Assembly (NCBI GenBank): GCA_016873335.1
Contig: VGXN01000010.1
Span: 1 to 42,142, forward strand
Length of the DNA: 42,142 nucleotides
Reading direction: 5' to 3'
Origin: Phycisphaerae bacterium
Lineage (GTDB): Bacteria; Planctomycetota; Phycisphaerae; Phycisphaerales; SM1A02
In this document: in pieces, positions 38,578-42,142 of the stretch
Layout: the number at the start of each line of letters is the position of its first letter
Numbering within the stretch: position 1 is the stretch's first letter
Program-made: the position numbers and the translations under genes
Notes under the pieces: model-generated
Told to the model about the DNA's origin: nothing
Database searches by the model: none
Seen by the model: the letters and a program-made list of their open reading frames with translations, nothing else

Positions 38578-39821
38578 GCAGTGGCAGATTCGACACGTCC
38601 CTGATGGTCATGCTGTGCGTGTGTGCGGGGTGGCTCGCACCTGCTGCCGTGCGCGCCGGCGATCCGCTTGACGACATCGTCGATCAGATACGCGACTTCA
38701 CATCTTTCCAGAACGAGAAGGGTGATGTATCGCTTGACTTCGACTTCTACGCGACAGTCGACAACTGGGTGATCTCGCAGCCACCGCCTGGCATCATGGT
38801 GACAGGGCAGAACTATCTGAACTCACCGCGGCTGAGCATGCTCGGCACGCTGCAGGTTCAGGAGTGGCTCTCCATCTTTGCGCTCGGCGATGTGGACCGC
38901 GGGTTCGATCCGACCGATGGCTCCATTCAGATTCGCCCGGACGTGTACTACGCGAAGATCAGTCCGTTTGGTGGCGTACTGCAGGGCAAGTTCGGTGCCA
39001 TTCCGACCAGTTACGGCCAGTGGGTGAATCGCCACTTCAGTTGGCAGAACCCGCTGGTGAACGCACCGCTTGCATACGAGTGGTTCATGGGAGTTCGCGG
39101 CGATACGGCGACCATCACGCCCAAGACGGCGACGGCGAATCGAAGCACATGGCTCCCGATCATCTGGGGACCGAGTTACACCAGTGGCGGCCAGTTCAAC
39201 GGAACGATTGACCGTTTCGACTGGGCGTTCGAGTTCAAGAATGATGCGCTCAGTTCCGCCGTGCCGTATTGGCAGCTGTGGGAGAACCCACTCAATGGCA
39301 GCGCGTTGACATACACGGGTCGGCTCGGCTGGCGCCCGACAACCGAGTGGAACATCGGCGCGAGTGGCAGCACGGGTTCGTATGTCGTTCCGAACTCTTT
39401 CCCGGGGTGGCAGAACTATCTGCAGAACAATGTGGGCGTGGATGTTTCTTGGGCCCACGGCGATCTGGAGTTGTGGGGCGAAGCGAACTGGTCAAGCTTC
39501 GATATCCGATCGAGCCCACTGTCGCAGGCTGGAACGGTCGGCGTGGTGAGTTACTTCATGGAAACGCGCTGGCGCTTTGATGCGCAGTGGTGGCTTGCGG
39601 GGCGCTGGAACCAGCAGCTCTATGGCGACACACCAGGAAGCAATGACTCCTGGGACAACGATGTCTGGCGCATCGATGCGTGCATGGGTTGGCGCGTCAA
39701 CCGAACGCTGACCGTGAAGACGCAGTTCAGTTACACGGACGAGTCCGGACCGCCGCCGACCGGTCAACCGAACAAGCAGGGACAGTATGTCTTCGATCTG
39801 CAGCTGGTGTTCGCGTTCTGA
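38574..39821 (+). CDS. Outer-membrane beta-barrel protein
   Basis: A 415-residue protein. A signal peptide (about 8-28, LMVMLCVCAGWLAPAAVRA) is followed by a region of alternating hydrophobic/polar strands rich in Trp, Tyr and Gly, such as FDFYATVDNWVISQ, LSIFALGDVDRGF, YTGRLGWRPTTEWNIGAS, DVSWAHGDLELWGEANWSSF and FDAQWWLAGRWNQQLYG. The last strand, QYVFDLQLVFAF, ends in Phe, the usual C-terminal BAM signal of outer-membrane barrels. I count at least eight to twelve strands, so a porin-like barrel is likely. Its ATG shares bases with the cyclase stop. The function is unknown; it may be the outer-membrane partner of the cupredoxin/cyclase unit. The gene ends 6 bases before the convergent gcvP stop. 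Confidence 0.8.
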   Translation: MSSGRFDTSLMVMLCVCAGWLAPAAVRAGDPLDDIVDQIRDFTSFQNEKGDVSLDFDFYATVDNWVISQPPPGIMVTGQNYLNSPRLSMLGTLQVQEWLSIFALGDVDRGFDPTDGSIQIRPDVYYAKISPFGGVLQGKFGAIPTSYGQWVNRHFSWQNPLVNAPLAYEWFMGVRGDTATITPKTATANRSTWLPIIWGPSYTSGGQFNGTIDRFDWAFEFKNDALSSAVPYWQLWENPLNGSALTYTGRLGWRPTTEWNIGASGSTGSYVVPNSFPGWQNYLQNNVGVDVSWAHGDLELWGEANWSSFDIRSSPLSQAGTVGVVSYFMETRWRFDAQWWLAGRWNQQLYGDTPGSNDSWDNDVWRIDACMGWRVNRTLTVKTQFSYTDESGPPPTGQPNKQGQYVFDLQLVFAF

Positions 39822-39827
39822 TCGCGT

Positions 39828-42142
39828 TCAGCGGTGAGCATCCATCCCATCGCAGGTGCAGACAAGATTGCGGTCACCGTAGGGATTGTCGACGCGCCCG
39901 ACCGAGGGCCAGAACTTCGACTCGCGCAGCCACGGGGCGGGATAGGCGGCCTGCTCTCGCGAGTAGGCGTGCGTCCATGTGTCCGCGCTCACCGCCGCAG
40001 CCGTATGAGGTGCATTTCGGAGCGGGTTGTCGTTGCGGTCCGATCGACCTTCTTCGATCGCCTTGATCTCGCCGCGAATGGCGATCAGCGCATCGCAGAA
40101 TCGATCCAGTTCTGCGCGCGACTCGGACTCGGTCGGCTCGATCATCAACGTGCCCGGCACTGGCCAACTCATGGTGGGCGCGTGGAAGCCAAAGTCCATC
40201 AGGCGCTTCGCAACATCATCGATGCGGATACCCGCCGACTTCTCGAACGGCCTGCAGTCCACGATGAATTCATGCGCGCATCGACCCTGTGCGTTCGTGT
40301 AGAGGATCGTGTAGTGCGGCGCGAGCCGAGCGGCCATGTAGTTGGCATTCAGGATGGCCACTTCGGTGGCGCGGCGCAGTCCGCGTGCGCCCATCATCGC
40401 GATGTACATCCACGAGATCACGAGAATCGATGCGCTGCCATACGGCGCAGCAGAGATCGCCCCGATCGCATGCCGACCCGCCGACTCAGGACGCAGGACC
40501 GGGTGGCTCGGGAGGAAGTCGCGCAGGTGCTCAGCGACACCGATCGGACCCATGCCAGGCCCACCGCCGCCATGCGGAATGCAGAAGGTCTTGTGCAGAT
40601 TCAGGTGGCAGACATCTGCGCCGATATGACCTGGGCTCGTGAGCCCAACCTGCGCGTTCATGTTGGCGCCATCCATATAGACCTGTCCGCCGTGCTTGTG
40701 CACGATGGCGCAGACCTTGCGGATGCCTTCCTCGAACACGCCGTGCGTGGAGGGGTAGGTGATCATGCACGCTGCGAGTGCCGAGGAATGTGCGGCAGCT
40801 TTCGCTTCGAGATCCTCCACATCGATGTTGCCTTCCGCATCGCATCCGACAGGCACGACCTTCATGCCCGCAACGACGGCGGACGCCGGATTTGTTCCGT
40901 GTGCGGAGACGGGGATGAGGCACACATTGCGGTGCGCTTCGCCACGGTGTTCGTGGTAGGCGCGGATGACGAGCAGCCCCGCGTACTCGCCCTGCGATCC
41001 CGCATTGGGCTGCAGGCTGATCGCCGCGTAGCCAGTGATTTCGCAGAGCCACGACTCGAGCGAGCGGAAGAGTTCTGCGTAGCCACGCCACTGTTCAGCG
41101 GGCGCGAAGGGATGCAGTTGCCCGAACTCCGGCCATGTGACGGGCACCATCTCGCTGGTGGCGTTCAACTTCATCGTGCATGACCCAAGCGTGATCATCG
41201 AGTGCACGAGGCTCAGGTCCTTGGAGACGAGGCGGTGGATGTACCGCAGCAGTTCATGTTCGCCGTGGTGGGAGTGGAACACGGGGTTCGTCATGAACGC
41301 CGTGGATCGCATGAAGACAGGTGGGATGCAGGATGCGCCCGCAGTCACCGTCGGAACATTCTTCGTCTGCGCGTTCGCGAAGAGCCGCAGGAGGCCGTTC
41401 ACATCCGCCTGAGAAGTGGCTTCGTCGAGCGTGATGCCGATGGAGCCATCCGCGTAGTGACGCAAGTTCATCCCAGCGGTGGCTGCCGCCGCATGCACAT
41501 CGGAAGCGCTTCGTCCGGCGCCGAGCCGCACGCGCAGCGTGTCAAAGAAGGCTCCGCGGCCGACGTCGTGGCCGAGCGCTGCCAGTCCTCGCGCGAGTCC
41601 AGCCGTGAGCGCATGAATGCGCTCTGCGATGCGGCGAAGGCCATCGGGACCGTGGTACACGCCGTACATGCTCGCCATCACAGCGAGCAACACTTGCGCC
41701 GTGCAGATGTTGCTCGTCGCGCGGTCGCGCTTGATGTGCTGCTCGCGGGTCTGGATTGCCATGCGGAGGGCGCGGTTGCCGTGCACGTCGCGCGAGACAC
41801 CGATGATGCGTCCGGGCAGCTTTCGCACATGTGCTTCGCCGGTCGCGATGAACGCGGCGTGTGGACCACCAAAGCCCATCGGCACGCCAAAGCGCTGCGC
41901 ACTTCCAACGGCAATGTCCGCGCCCCAGGACGCGGGTGGTGCGAGCAATGTCAGCGCGAGGGGATCGCACGCAGCCACGAGGAGCGCTCCAACATCATGC
42001 ATCCTTGTCGCGAAATCGCGGTAACACTCGATGCGCCCATCCGTGGTCGGGTACTGCACGAGCGCGCCGCAGAAGTCCTTGGTCGGCGTGAAGGTCGATG
42101 GATTTCCAACCTCGATCCGCATACCAAGCCACTTGGCGCGAG
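39828..42142 (-). CDS. gcvP: Glycine decarboxylase (P protein), C-terminal part (5' end outside window)
   Basis: The frame is open to the right window edge, so the N-terminal 170-200 residues are missing. About 771 codons are present. Blocks of the single-chain P protein follow in order: [34 protein letters not shown] and [21 protein letters not shown] in the first half. [32 protein letters not shown] and [14 protein letters not shown] come in the second half, then [20 protein letters not shown] with the pyridoxal-phosphate lysine (HK) and the [10 protein letters not shown] segment. The enzyme decarboxylates glycine and hands the aminomethyl group to lipoylated GcvH. Homologs are 950 residues or so, so this is a full-length single-chain form rather than split gcvPA/gcvPB. 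The ATG at 42120-42122 is internal, not the start. Confidence 0.95.
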   Translation of the reverse strand, partial: RAKWLGMRIEVGNPSTFTPTKDFCGALVQYPTTDGRIECYRDFATRMHDVGALLVAACDPLALTLLAPPASWGADIAVGSAQRFGVPMGFGGPHAAFIATGEAHVRKLPGRIIGVSRDVHGNRALRMAIQTREQHIKRDRATSNICTAQVLLAVMASMYGVYHGPDGLRRIAERIHALTAGLARGLAALGHDVGRGAFFDTLRVRLGAGRSASDVHAAAATAGMNLRHYADGSIGITLDEATSQADVNGLLRLFANAQTKNVPTVTAGASCIPPVFMRSTAFMTNPVFHSHHGEHELLRYIHRLVSKDLSLVHSMITLGSCTMKLNATSEMVPVTWPEFGQLHPFAPAEQWRGYAELFRSLESWLCEITGYAAISLQPNAGSQGEYAGLLVIRAYHEHRGEAHRNVCLIPVSAHGTNPASAVVAGMKVVPVGCDAEGNIDVEDLEAKAAAHSSALAACMITYPSTHGVFEEGIRKVCAIVHKHGGQVYMDGANMNAQVGLTSPGHIGADVCHLNLHKTFCIPHGGGGPGMGPIGVAEHLRDFLPSHPVLRPESAGRHAIGAISAAPYGSASILVISWMYIAMMGARGLRRATEVAILNANYMAARLAPHYTILYTNAQGRCAHEFIVDCRPFEKSAGIRIDDVAKRLMDFGFHAPTMSWPVPGTLMIEPTESESRAELDRFCDALIAIRGEIKAIEEGRSDRNDNPLRNAPHTAAAVSADTWTHAYSREQAAYPAPWLRESKFWPSVGRVDNPYGDRNLVCTCDGMDAHR

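Noticed and set aside
1-42142. Mobile elements, prophage genes, CRISPR arrays, tRNA or rRNA genes
   Set aside because: No transposase, integrase, phage protein, regular spaced repeat or cloverleaf-like segment was found. The window reads as ordinary core and metabolic chromosome.

Overview
The window looks like a chromosomal segment of a high-GC planctomycete, most likely of the Phycisphaerae type. Two secreted proteins end in PEP-CTERM-like sorting tails (PAPG/PAPS, hydrophobic stretch, basic end). A membrane protein carries a CxxC...CxxC zinc ribbon of a kind common in that group, and there is a GYF_2/DUF4190-type membrane protein. No tRNA, rRNA, insertion sequence, prophage, integrase or CRISPR array was seen. 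Genes are densely packed with many 4-bp ATGA/GTGA overlaps, and no gene-free stretch exceeds 300 bases. All assignments come from reading the translated sequence; no database search was run.

Region 1 (1-5.8 kb): the 3' end of scpB, a tandem pair of PEP-CTERM-like secreted paralogs, a tRNA-dihydrouridine synthase, a lipoprotein, a Fic-fold protein that has lost its catalytic motif, a DUF3299-like anchored protein and cysC. Region 2 (5.2-8.6 kb): a sulfate-activation locus with stand-alone cysC divergent from cysD-cysN; CysN carries a decayed, truncated CysC-like tail. A 9-bp inverted repeat lies in the divergent spacer.

Region 3 (8.6-18.5 kb): an ebo-type metabolite-traffic locus in two minus-strand arms. 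One arm is eboD, a 102-aa small protein and eboB. The other is a SIMPL protein, a C26 glutamine amidotransferase, eboE, eboC and eboF. Between the arms lies a plus-strand pair: a small membrane protein coupled to a PYROXD2/CrtI-like FAD oxidoreductase. EboC has a zinc ribbon inserted in a cytosolic loop. No recognisable eboA is present.

Region 4 (18.6-33.0 kb): a long minus-strand run of three crotonase-family proteins (one resembling methylglutaconyl-CoA hydratase), an acyl-CoA dehydrogenase, a leucine/Glu-family dehydrogenase, a DUF4230-like anchored protein, a gamma-glutamyltransferase, 2-oxoacid dehydrogenase E1-alpha, E1-beta and E2, a SpoU/TrmH methyltransferase and an HtrA protease. 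The metabolic genes fit branched-chain amino acid, especially leucine, breakdown: deamination, oxidative decarboxylation, dehydrogenation, hydration.

Region 5 (33.0-39.8 kb, plus strand): a histidine phosphatase, the Mg2+ channel MgtE and TspO. These are followed by a tightly coupled set: a GYF_2 membrane protein, a periplasmic cupredoxin-like protein, a membrane-bound class III nucleotide cyclase with HAMP, and an outer-membrane beta-barrel. Region 6 (39.8-42.1 kb, minus strand): the C-terminal part of glycine decarboxylase GcvP, which runs off the window.
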